From NCBI GenBank assembly GCA_013399115.1, contig VXAA01006068.1:1018945-1082944 (forward strand): a stretch of 64,000 bases of DNA, read 5' to 3'. Below the pieces are notes generated by a model that saw only the letters and a list, made by a program, of their open reading frames with translations, was not told the DNA's origin and searched no databases. Of the stretch, positions 23,251 to 35,800 are shown piece by piece. A program made the translations under genes and the position numbers. Origin of the DNA: Anseranas semipalmata. Its lineage: Eukaryota > Chordata > Aves > Anseriformes > Anseranatidae. How positions within the stretch are numbered: position 1 is the stretch's first letter; every line of letters starts with the position of its first letter.

Positions 23251-23782
23251 ACAATTCCCCTATCACCCCCAAAATACCTAAGGAAGGGCAGGGTGGGGAG
23301 GAGGGTGTTACCTCTTACCCTACAAATGATGCCAATTGTAGCAGTGACACCACGAGCTGGGCTTGCAAGACAAAACATCAGCAGCTGTGTAACCACTCCG
23401 ACAGCTGTGAATTCTTTGCACATTGGACAGCAAGAGGCTTCTGATTCCCTCCAAAAGGGCAATGGTTTCTGTCAGCAGCCTGTATGGAAATGGCAGTGGT
23501 AGAGGAAGGGCGGCAACAGCCAGAGTTCTTCCTTGTCCTTCTCCTCCTGCTGTCTGTCCCTGTGCCACTCTGTCCCTCTTCTCCGCTGGCACTGGGCAGC
23601 CTGGGAGCATGGAAAGCGGCTGCCCTGGTGCTCCTGGGGAGGAGGAGGCCCTGCCGGAGGCCCCTGCCTGAGGGCTCTGCCCACCCAGGGGGGCGGCACA
23701 CTGTCCCTGTGGGGGCCATTGCCTGCCCTCCCCATCCCCAGCACCACGCGGGGCAGCCCTTCCTGCTTCCTCTACGCAGAAA
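23251..23782 (+). promoter_or_regulatory. Probable REDIC1 promoter and 5' UTR (GC-rich)
   Basis: From about 23480 the DNA becomes GC-rich, with [23 protein letters not shown] stretches, up to the REDIC1 ATG at 23783. This fits a GC-rich promoter with 5' UTR in the small gap between a CR1 insertion and exon 1. No TATA box is obvious and the start site cannot be fixed. Overlapping small ORFs on both strands here are a by-product of high GC. Confidence 0.45.
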
Positions 23783-23805
23783 ATGAACTGGGTCGGCGGC
23801 AGCCG
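23783..23805 (+). CDS. REDIC1: REDIC1 exon 1 (coding part)
   Basis: Only 23 coding bases: ATG AAC TGG GTC GGC GGC AGC CG, then the donor GTGAGTG. It encodes MNWVGGS(R). The start is chosen because MNWVGG is, from memory, the N-terminus of mammalian REDIC1 and the phase-2 end joins exon 2 perfectly. It is far too short to be found as an ORF. Confidence 0.88.
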
Positions 23806-26800
23806 GTGAGTGAAACTCTTCAAGGGCTGCCAGAAATGGCTCCATGGAGAGCACCGGGGCTCTGCATTTCAGGCCCGGTGTTCCCTCAGAGGCCCCCAGG
23901 GCCATGGTGTGTGTGACAGCTTCAGTGTCCCCTCAGACACCAGCAGGGCCGTGGTGTGTTTGACAGCCCCAGTGTCCCCTCACAGACTGGACATACTTCA
24001 GATTCACTGAAATATTAAAATAATCACCAATAGACTGGTAACATTAAAAAACAAGTATAATATTCGGTTTCTTTGGGTGCCGTACCACCTGCCTATCTAT
24101 TAGAAATTTAAACCTCGCAGATTTTGTCAGCATTTGAAAGTAACTTTGCTAAACGCAGTTTTGTAGTCATCCTGACAGTATATGTAGAATCAAACTAAAA
24201 TAAGGCTTTATGCATCTTTAAGTCTTTTCAGAAAAATTAAGTTTCTGAAAGCTGCTGTGGTGGATTTACCTTGGCTGGCCACCAGCTGCCCACCACGCTG
24301 CTCTCTCACTCACCCTCCTCAGCTGGACAGGGGGAGAAAATCCGATGGAAAAAACTTGTGGGTTGAGATAAAAGCAGTTTAATGAAAGAAAAGGAAAGGC
24401 CGCATGTGGAAGCAAAAGAAAAATAATGTTCTCTACTTCCCATCAGCAATGTCCAGCCACTTCCTGGGAAGCAGGGCCTTAGTACAAGTTAGCAGTTGCT
24501 TTAGAAGACAAACACAAATTTGTAACAAATGTCCCCTCACTCCTCCTTTCTCCTACCTTTTATTGACATGATATGGTATGGAATAGCTCTTTGGTCACTT
24601 TGGGTCAGCTGTCCTGGCTGTGTCTCTCTCCACCTCTTGCCAAGGCTCCTGGCCTTTGGGTTGCAGTGACAGCCCTGACGCGGTGCCAGCACTGCTCAGC
24701 ACCAGCCAGAGCATTGGTGTGGTACCAATGCTGATCTAGCTACAGGTGCAGGGCACAGCACTGTGTGGGCTGCTGTGGGGAAAGTCAGCTCCATCCCAGC
24801 CAGACACACTATAGCTGCCTACATGAAGCAGGGGGAATGGAGAGCTTCAGCCTGAAAACAACCTTGTCCTAAATGCCTGTCTATAATACTGTTCTGTCTG
24901 AAAGAAAAAGCGGCGTGTTGGAGTATTGTGCTCACTTAGCAAATAGCAAATCACCATGCTGCTTTCTGCTATTCATAATTATCTGCCAGGATTCCTCTGG
25001 CACATTTGGGATTTGCATTTTAGGAGTCAGAAAAGGAGATATTCCGTATGTCTAACTCTCAAATAAATGTACTAATCTTTGTCATGTTCACCACGTTCAC
25101 AACAGTGACCCAGAGCTCCAATTTTATGTACTGTGTCCTGCAACCAATTGATTTAAAACTATGTTTAACAAGTGACACATGTAGTTTAAGGTATAACTGT
25201 CTCCTGTATAGCACAAACAACAGCAGCTCAATAAAACTTCAGTATGCTGTAAAGTCCTGAAAGGTAGGAAGTTGTGCTGTGCTCCTTTGCTTTCTTTGCT
25301 AATGCGGTTTTGTAACTATGTTGCAGCATGACATAGAAAATGAGAAGAATTAAATATATTGACAGATGATTTGTTGCATTACAGGTTAAATGCCTAAAAG
25401 CTTTTCCTTCTGAATGTTCAATATATTTGGTAGCACTGACATAGAGTGGGGTTGTAGCCTTACCTTAGTAAACCAGGATCAGTCCAAGTGATTTCAACAG
25501 AGTTATGTTGACTTTACTACCTGAAGGTTTAATCCATTGTAACAGAACAGAACAATTTGTGTCCAAAATTCTTAATAACATTGATGTGTAACTCAGGCCA
25601 TGACTCAAAATTACACTTTAAAACAATAGATTAATTTAAAACTATTATTTAAAACAATAATTATTTGCATCTTTCAGGAGCAGAGTCATATTAAAGCAGG
25701 AAAGGAGAAAGCAAAAGGTAAATGGTTCTAGCCATTGTGGATTTTATATTGTGTAAATGCTTTGGTTGATTCACAATGGAAAATCTTTCACAGAAATTGG
25801 AGCAAGGCTTAAAACTGTAGTGTAACACTTGTAACGTGTTTGCCTGACTGCACTTAACTTTTAGAACAGAAGTCTTTTTCCAGTTTTACTACACTGAATT
25901 CCAGCAGGAAGAGGAGGGAGTAGGAGAAGGCATGAATGAATGCATGAATGTGCCCCATTTAAGTTTTACTGAATCACTTCTGTTACTATATTTTGCTGGT
26001 ATGTGCTGACACACAGGATTGCTTGGAGCCTCACATTGACAACCAAATGGTCAGCTAGCCTAACACACATACACAGCTCTTTTTTCTGGGCTACATAAAA
26101 GATTGTTAGGTTCATTGAAGTACTTTTTTCTGGCACTCACAAAAGTAGGTCAGCTTATTTGTATTTTGAATTTGAAAGAAATAATAGAAAAAAATTTATT
26201 TATTTATCCTGGCATAACAGAAGACATTTCAAATAGGGAAGAAGAAGAAAACAGTATGAGAAGATAGTTATAACTGTTGTAGGAGAATTCAGTTTTCTCT
26301 TCAGCAGCTGGGAAAAAAAAAGAGAACATTACAGGGAAGCCCCACCATCGAAGCTGGGACCATCCAATGCCCAGAGCAGGTGGACTGGCATGTACTGGAG
26401 GAGGAAAAACAGGCTGACAGTATGGAGCCAATCTCTGAAATGAAAATTCTCTATCTATCTAAGAGACAGTGGGATCAACCAGCAGATCATTGCCCCCATC
26501 ACTTTCTCTGTCTCTTGCAGGTCTGTGAGTACTCAAAATACCTGTTTTCTCAGGGAGTCATTGGTCTAAGCTACATCATTTACAACTATGTATTTTGCGT
26601 CAGTGGAGGAGAGAAAGCAGGAAAGGATCCAAGTAATTTAGTACTAAATTACTGAACACAATGATGTTTAGTACTAAATTAGTAAACCCAATGCTAAGTT
26701 TGTAATTACTATTACACAATTAATTCAGTAGTTTAGAGGTGATGGGAAGAAAATATCTGGGACATTGAAGGAACATGGGTAAATTTTAGGGGTGTGGACT

Positions 26801-29800
26801 CCAAAGCAGTATGAATTTTGAGGCGTTTATTTGCACACAGGCTGAATCTACCTTACTGCAGATATCCTTCTTAACTGAAGAACAGCTATTTTCTGTAGAT
26901 GCTAACATCCTAGAAAGCTAAAGATTGTGGTATAAGTATACTGGAAAAGAGTTACCAATAAACATGTTGGGTATATTAGTTACATGTAATCCGCAAGATA
27001 AATCCCTTGTCTTGAGAGGAATTACATTTTAGAAGAAAATCCTGTCAATCCTACTCAGCCCTGCTGAGGCCACCACTGGAGTGCTGTGTCCAGGTCTGGG
27101 CTCCCCAGTACAAGAGGGACATGGAGCTCCTGGAGCGGGTCCATCGGAGGGCTACGAAGATGATGAGGGGACTGGAGCATCTCTCATGCGAGGAGAGGCT
27201 GAGAGAGCTGGGCCTGTTTAGCTTGGAGAAGAGAAGGCTGAGAGGGGATCTTATCAATGTGTACAAATATCTGAGGGGAGGGGGTCAAGAGGATGGGGCC
27301 GGACTCTTTTCAGTGGTGCCCAGTGACAGGACAAGAGGCAACGGGCACAAACTGAAACACAGGAAGTTCCATCTGAATATGAGAAAACATTTCTTTGCTG
27401 TGAGGGTGACAGAGCACTGGCACAGGCTGCCCAGAGAGGCTGTGGAGTCTCCTTCTCTGGAGATATTCAAAACCCACCTGTATGTGATCCTGTGCAACGT
27501 GCTCTGGGTGACCCTGCTTTGCAGGGGGTTGGACCAGATGATCTCCAGAGGTCCCTTCCAACCTCAACCATTCTGTGATCCTGTGATTCTGTGATTTTTT
27601 GTGCCTTTAGTTTTCAATATCCTTCTTGTGGATAAAATAAAGAAGTCATACTGTTGATTTTGATACTACTGATTCTTGGGATGATTATAAATACTCTCCT
27701 ACAAAGTGGAGATTTTGTTTCCTAAATGGCTAGTAATAGCTTTCTAGGGTTATGCAGAACTATCTGCTTGATGTGTGCAAAGTGGCAGTCATATCTCTTT
27801 TTGTTCCTTGTAACACAAGGCATTTCTAATGTCCCAGTCATAGAGATTTTTCTTCTTTACTGTCTCTCTCTCTCTTTCTTTTTTTTTTGGTCACAAGACC
27901 CTATTTATTGCACCAAGGAAGACAAGCTTAGAGAACAATACACACTTTGTGTCAATATAGATGGCTACGTGTATGTAATCTTGCTGATTTATTTGCCTAC
28001 TAGTTTATAAGCTGCCTAAAAAGCTCAGGTTTATTTTTTTAAAGACTTCTTCCTTGCAGGATTTCTGTATGTCTTTTATTTTAAAGAAACACTTTTAATG
28101 ATTATACACAGAAGCATGAGTGTTTAAGGACTAAGTTTTTGGCATCAAGAGAACAGTGATTTATTTTAAATATGACCAAATTATACTAGCAATCTTTTTC
28201 AAGTTAATAAAAATAAACTAAATTATAATAGACAGAGGGTGTGAATTTGGAGAGATTTAATCATGTGTTTCTATTATTAGAAATTGTTTCAAAATAATTA
28301 TATATTCTGCTAAAGAGTTATGAAGCTTCTGTGAAAAACTTATTCTGTCTTTTAAAAAAAATTAGGAATTCTTTGAAAAGAAGAAACTTAAATCAAAGAT
28401 GAAACTTCTGGGAGCGTCTTCTCCTAAAAGTTCAGCAGTCAGTTTAGATCTCCTCAATCTATATGTTGTTAACCAAATATCAACCAAAAAAGACAGCACT
28501 GGTGAGTTTAGTGTAAGTGTTCTGACCTCGCAGTTAACAGAATCAGTTATCCTTTATTATTACTGTTATTATTTCAGTTCTTCTTTTTCCATTGCATTAT
28601 AACTTAATACTCAAATTGTATTTTTAAAAAATAAAAAATTGTTAAGTAAATATGAAACTAATGACTGAATAAAAAGCCAAATTATATTCCCAGGAACCAA
28701 ATAACCTTGGCTACTACCTATTTCGCCTTTAAAGCCTTGTACTCTTACGCACCTTCCTCATTCCATTTATTAATTTTACCCTATAACCAATTCTTTCTAC
28801 TGTAATGAAAATTCAGGAAGCTCAGAGCTTTCTCCAAGTCCAGTGCTGACATTTCAAATGTTTTCATTACAGATAAACTGAAGAAGCCAGTTCACATTAA
28901 TATCACTGGAGATGTAAAAGTACCTGTTAGAAGGTACAACCTAGAGCTTCCCAGGTCACCAGTACGTAAACAACATACAGCAAACTTAGATCACATGCAG
29001 AACAGGTACTTGTATAAAATAGGCAGTAGTTAAGCTATACTGAAGTTCTGAAAAAAGGGTTTCATGATGTACTTTCATTTGATTTCTAAAAAAGTTAAAA
29101 GGAGTCACCATTGCAGTACAGTGGTAACTAAACCTGATAAGGATCTATTTTATTTGTATTTATTAACATGAATGGAAGGGTGTCACTTTGGAGGTGACTG
29201 TGTAACTGGGAGAAGAGGTCTAGACCAGTACTATAGCACAGGAGTATGGGGAGAAAGACTGATCTGAAACTGATCAATCTCTTGATCATTTGATCAGCTG
29301 ATCTCTTTTATGCCTATGCTCATGTGTGTCCTGCCTTGAAAGGTCTGAGAAATGTATATTTGGGGTATTAAGTAAGCATAAATATACTATTCTAAGACAA
29401 AGATGTTTCATGACCCCTTTTGACACTCCAGTGATACTCGTATTATGAGAGAGTGAAGAAACATATTCTGAATTCAAAAGTGAACATGAAGCTGAGAGAT
29501 TTAAATATATGTATATTTCTTTACTCATGTTAGGTTGTTCATATACTAAGTTTATCTCTCAGAACAGGCTATTCAAAAAGCATTTTCCACTTACACCGTT
29601 TTCTCATCCAATTTCAGACACCCTAAAGTGACTGATTCACAGACTGGCTGCTCAAAACTGCCTAAAATCAAGCCTTTTTTAGACATCTGGAAAAATATTA
29701 ATAATAAATAATAAATCAAATAATAATTTAAATAATAAATTAACAATAATATTAATAATAAATAATACATTACTTTGAAATTAATATTGTAGTTAGGATA

Positions 29801-32800
29801 TTTTCAATCATATTGTATTTCATAGGCTGTTTTTTTTTTTTTATTTTACAAGGTTACAAGAGCAAGTATTGGACAGCAGAAGGCAGCATCTCTTAGAGAA
29901 GGGAAAATACCAGCATAATGTAAGTTTATTGTTTTCACTGATGTCAAGTTAAAAATATGTAGCAATGACTGTATTTTTAAATGATTTTTCAGAGTGACCA
30001 AATCTCATGAGTACTGAAACATATGAAGCCTTCCTCGTTAAGGCTACATTGATATGTTATTTGCCAGTCATGTTTTATACTTTTTCCTGCTATATTCATA
30101 TATTATGAAAAGCTCAAGTTGTTTTAGGCATTTTCCAAAATACTTAAGAATATCTGTTCTCTAAACTAGTCACAAAGGACAGAGATTATGAGAAAGAGAC
30201 TGAGGCCAAGAGTAGGTAAGTTAAAAACAATATGCATAACATAAATTGATGAAAAATGGAAAACATAGACAGAAGTGAGTCTTTAAGTGAAACTTACGTG
30301 TAAGTCTCAGTGGATACAGCTGGGAAGTTCATACACTTATTGAGGTTAAAGAGCATTTTCTAGATCAAATTCAGGATTTTTTATGATACATTCCACTGTT
30401 TTGTTAAAAAAAAAAAAGGCAAACAAAAAGTTAGAAGATAGTTAGTTTAGATTACTCAGGCTTGCTTGATAATGTAGCTCCACTGACTCCTGATGCTTAT
30501 ATCAGATAGGATTCTGAGGAGAGGATGGTTGCAAAAAAAGTTCACTCTATTGTTCTGTACATTCTTGGCCCATTCATGTTGCCAAACCATCTTTTGCTAG
30601 GGTGAGAAAGATAGATGTTTTACTAGTGTTAGAAGTTCCTTTTGAGTGGGGAAGACTTGCTTAGCAAGTGAAAATTTAGCTGTCTAATGCGTTTCAGCCA
30701 AGATCACCATGAGGTGCCGCTACTTTTTTGGATATCACATTAAGTCAGCTTTCCCTTATTACTCTTTTTCCTCTGTTGCTTGAAGATGTAAAGGCCATAT
30801 TTCGAATTCAACATGGCCAGAAATAATGGATCAAAATGACAGCTAAGTTTCTCCCCAGACTTTACTTGCATAAACAGGTTTACTTCATTTCATCAAAACA
30901 CATGATAATGCAGCACACACACAGAAAGCTAATTTAATGTATGGATCAAAAAATAAAAGCTAAGTCCTGTATATTGCAAAAAACTTTTAAAAAAAGTTTC
31001 ATGAGTTAAAGTGTATATTTAAGTAATTATGATATATTAAGCAGAAAGAGGCGCTGTAATATTCATAATATACAGCTTTCTGGAAACTTATTTTGGTGGC
31101 ACAAAGATTTTGTGCAATTTATGTACAAGGCTTTTGCATTACATTAGTTGTTTGTGTTGCTTTCACTGGATAAACTGGATTACAGGCACTGCTTCTATGT
31201 AGCTGTGGTTGCAGAGACATTTCATGATTTTTTTCTCCAAATTTCTCCTGTGTTCTGATGTGCTTGAGATAGCACTCACAACATGCTGGAGTTCTCTTCA
31301 TACTGGAGTGAAATAATGTTCATTTTACTACTTAAGAACCAACTCAACAGATCGTTTACCTACACGTGTAAAGCTAAGAATGTATTCACACCCATCTCCC
31401 CCCAAGATAGCATTTGTGTGCATACTTCAACTTCAGTAGGTACTTATGAGTTTCCCTGAAATAAACGCTCACTACCTTATGTTTTTAATGGAAAAATCAT
31501 ATCAGAATAAGTGAATTTTTTTCTTGATTGTGGTATATGTGAAAAGAGATGTAAAAGATATAGAAAGGCTTGATCATTTTGAACTTTACACTTAAATCAA
31601 AACAGTCTTAGATAAATTAAATCTCTTTGCTTTCTTTTATCTAGTTACCACAAGTAAGAGAACTAACTTATGCTGACTCTAGTATGGAACGTGAAGACGA
31701 CATAGCAACAGCTTTTAGCACCTGTCCATTGTCCCCTTCTATTTTTTGGTCCTCTAACTGTGCACAGTTTTCAGAAGAAAATTTCAATATAAACTTAACG
31801 GGTGACCCTTGGGAACAGACCTGTGAAGATAAGCAGCAAAAACAGGTTTGATTAGTATTTTGTTGTTTCCTCAGAATTATTTTTAACTAACTTTCCTTTA
31901 TTTGGGGTGTAGAATTATTGTAATGTTGAAGCTAATTATGAACAAGCAACATTTCTTGTAGGCTCGTGGCAAAGAATATTCCATATATACGAATATATTT
32001 CTTTTACTGGTATGAAACAGGCTCAGTTTGAGCCTATATTCACTGAGCTCTCAGTATTGCTGATATCTGCAGAAAGGAAGTTAGTCACATACTGCTGGCC
32101 TTCTTTTGTTTCTGGCTTGTAAATTTGCTTAAAGAAAACTGAAGTACATTGCAGTTATAAATACAGCTTTCTTGAATGTACAGTTAGTATAATTAGGTAT
32201 CATATAATCCCGGGTGATAACCATGGCCTAAGGAAACAAGAAGGACTTCTATAGCTCTGTCATCAACAAAAGGAAAACAAAGAAAATGCTGTCCACTGCT
32301 AAACAGAATCAATGGCGTCCTGACAAAGGACATGGAAAAGTCTGAGGCATGCAGGACCTACTTTGCTTCAGTCTTTTCTGGCAAGGTCTGCTCTCTGGCA
32401 TGTTTTCAGGCCCAGTTTTGGGGAGAGATGTACAAAACAGCAGTGAAGGAACAGGTTAAGGAATCCTTACTAAACTGGACACAAACAAATGCATGGGTCT
32501 GGACAGGGTGCATCCAAGTATACTAAGGAAGTTGGCTGACACCTTTGCAGGGCAGATGTCCATCATCTTTAAAAGACTGAGATGATCAGGACAGCTTCTC
32601 AGTAACATGAAATATACAAATGTTATGCCCATATGCAAAGAAGACAAGCGTGATCCAGGAAAGTACTAGTTCATCAGCTCACTTCTGTCCCTCACTTCTG
32701 TTATAGAACCAGACCTCCTGGAGGTCATTTAAAGGTACATGAAGAACAAGGAGGTGATTGAGAACAGACAGCATAGATTTACCATGGCCATACTGTGCCT

Positions 32801-35800
32801 AACAAACCTGATTGACTTCTGTGATGAAATGACTAGCTCTACAGATAAGGGACAGCAGTGAATATTATTTATTTTGACTTTAGGAAGGCTTTTGACAAGG
32901 TTTACCTGTGGGATCCTTGTAGCCAAAGTAGGGAGGTATGAACCAGGTGAGTGGATGATAAGTTGGGTAAAAAACTGGCTGTACCATCATGCTCAAAATA
33001 GTTGTCTTTGGTTTAAAGTCTAATTGGCAACTGGTCAGTAATGGCAGTGATGCCCAGGGTTTAATAACAAGTCTGATACATCTTCATCAGCTATTTGGAC
33101 AATGGGACAGAATGCACCCTCAGCATCTCAACAGGTTCAGAAATTACACCAAATTGGCAGAGTGGTCATTACACCTGGAGGGCTGCTGCTCAGAAGGATC
33201 TTGACCTGCAGAAGGCCAAAAGGAATGTCATAAAGTTCAACACAGATAAACACAACATCCTGCACCTCAGAAGAATCAACCCCACACATCTGTGCAGGTG
33301 GGGGACCGACTGAGTAGGCAGCAGCGTTGCAGAGAAGGACCTGAGAGTGCCACTGGATAACAAGTTGTACACAAGTCAGCAATGCACTCATGTAGTTGTA
33401 AAGGCCAACTACATACAAAGCTGCGTTAGAAAGAGCATATCCAACAGTCAAAGGCAAGTGATTATTCCCCTCTGAAAAGCATGTGTTAGAATGCATGTGA
33501 AATACTGTGTCCACTTTGGGGACCCCCAGTCCAAGAGAGAGATCAACAAACTGGAGGAAGACCAACAGAGGGCCACAAACATTGCTAGTGGACTGGAGCT
33601 CATGATGCACATGGCGAGACTGAGCAAAGAGCCTGGGAAAGAGAAAGATATAAGGGGATGAGGAGAGGAACTAACTGCTGTCTTCCAGAGTCTAAATAGA
33701 GTTTACAGACAGGACAGAGCCAGAGGTGCACACTGAAATGACAAGAAGTAAAAGTCACGAGTTTAAGCAATGGAAATTCTGCTTGTATAGAAAAAAGTAT
33801 TGGCACGAAAGTTGCTGAGCACCAAAATAGGTCATCCAAGGAGGTTGTGGAGTCTCAGTCATGAACAATCCTGAGCAATATGAACTAGCCTTGAAGCTGG
33901 CCCTGCTTTGAGCAAGAGGTTGGATTAGATACCTCTTGAGGTCCCTTCCACACAAAAGCATTCTATGGTTCTGTGATCTTCAGTGGAACATCAGCTTGTT
34001 ACAATCTATACAGCTTGTTGATATTATGGGAGCAAGGGATGCTTAAAAAGACATTTTGCATACTAGCAGTGACATGCAAATACGCAAAAGTATGAATTGT
34101 ATGGAACTCGGTCGGGCAGTAATGTTTTGGCCTTTACTGCAAAGATAAAAAGAAAGAAAAAAAAACAGTTAGAAAACACGTATATTGTTTGCAAACCCAA
34201 CTTTAAAGTTTAAAACACTATAACTATTCTATAGATTCAGAGTCTGACAGCTTCGACCATTTTCTCAGCCAGGAATTATTTCTGATCAAGACCCTTGGAT
34301 TTCAAAACTCCCAAGCCAGTGTGTTCTAAGGAAGTCTGATACAGGGCCTCCGGAACTGTTTAAGCCAGTGCACAGGTAGGCAGTGATTTTACATTAGAGA
34401 GAGAAATAGTCACCATTAAGTAAGAGGGATACTAAGATCATCTGAAACTTATTGCTACTTTATTTTTCACTGATTTTTAGTATTTTTCAAATAGAAATTA
34501 AAATTAAATGGGAAGACTGAACATACAAAGCTCTTTAAATTTACTGAAAGGCAGCAAACTGTGATTTTGGTAGGCTCTTGGAACCATGGTCTATTTTTTG
34601 CAATGTCGTAAACAGGATGTTATTTCTCAGTTCATTCAGAAGCATGGATTTACTGACAAGCCAAGGGGAGGGTAGCTGCTGCCACTCTCATTAGTTCTGG
34701 TCACTGTTGCAAATGCTTTTCTGATGACCTTGATCCTGTAGCAATTGAGCAATGTCTCCACCTCCATTGTTTATATTTGGGATTCCAGGAACAAAGCATT
34801 TACTCTCCTTCTCTTTCATATGTGATTCTACTGTAGCATTCTTTTTAGAATTGATTCAAAAATACTTTTATGAGAATACACACTTTGTTTCTAAAAGAAT
34901 AGACAGAAGCCTGGAATTGCTTTCTCTTTACATGTGTGGATTAAAAATCTTTTTAATCACGGAGGGTTTAGGGCCAGACTTATTTGTACTGAACAGTTTA
35001 TTTCACTGAACAGTTTCTTTCTAGAGGTTCTTACCTTGTATCTGCTTATACAGAAAAAAGTATTGTCACAAAAGTAGCTGAGCACCAAAATAGGTCTTAC
35101 AGGCCTAATTTTCCTTTATTCTTTTTATTCTGTAAGTCTCCTGTCTGACTGAAAGTTCATATTATTCTCTAGATTTGGCTGGATAGAGCCATAAAAAGAC
35201 CATACATTATTTTGCAGTTTCTGAAGTACGTGCAGCCTGTTTGCCTGGGGGTCAAGGCACTGATTAGCTCCCTGACCACGTGATAACTAGATGGACGTAC
35301 CAGCTTCCAGTCTTAGCCACTGTAACTTTCTCTTTCTCTCTTCTCCTGGCTCCTCTTGGCTTTCTCCAGCAAAACCTAAAGTTAGGATAATATTCACCTC
35401 GCTGTATATCTTGGTGACTTCCTGGTGAATATCTTGATGTTAAAGCCCTACGTAGTCTTATCTTGCCACATCTCCCTTTTCATTTCTCCGCAGGCTCTCA
35501 GGCCTGCACTCCTCTGCTTATGGCCCATCCCACAATCTCCCACCCATTGATGGCTCACTGACAGCATGCCATCTCCTTTCCAACAGTTCTTCAAATCCAC
35601 TTCTGCATGTTGTCCTTGTTTTGTTTTCATCCATTATACCCATGCTTTCTTTTACCTCAATAGCTGTCAATTCTCCTGGGAAAGGGGTTTCTTTTCACAG
35701 TATGTGAAAAGTATAAACTTATACAATCATTTAACATAAATGTGGCATATTGATGATGAAATTGATGTGCATACATCTGAGAGCTGTGACTCCTCAAGTT

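Larger units (their letters stand above)
23806..25677 (+). other. REDIC1 intron 1
   Basis: A 1.9-kb intron. It contains a 47-bp-period minisatellite (23880-23992) close to the donor and an antisense ERV LTR (24256-24808), listed separately. The part from 24809 to the acceptor TTTCAG is unique AT-rich DNA. Confidence 0.8.
25718..28365 (+). other. REDIC1 intron 2
   Basis: A 2.6-kb intron. It contains a palindromic tandem repeat (26637-26696) and a CR1 copy (27040-27598), listed separately. The small ORF near 26380-26655 has no homology signature and is not supported. Confidence 0.8.

Noticed and set aside
23320..23916. Cluster of overlapping ORFs on both strands near the REDIC1 start
   Set aside because: High GC removes stop codons by chance. 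None has a recognisable domain and they overlap each other in several frames.
27121..27594. 157-residue plus-strand ORF
   Set aside because: It is CR1 ORF2 C-terminus plus translated 3' UTR.
28965..28970. GTAAAC as the donor of REDIC1 exon 4
   Set aside because: Using it would leave phase 1, which does not fit the next exon's acceptor, and would drop residues resembling the human protein.
29819..30000. CRISPR-like or array repeats in AT-rich introns
   Set aside because: The repeats seen are simple sequence or two-copy tandem units without regular spacers, and the genome is eukaryotic.
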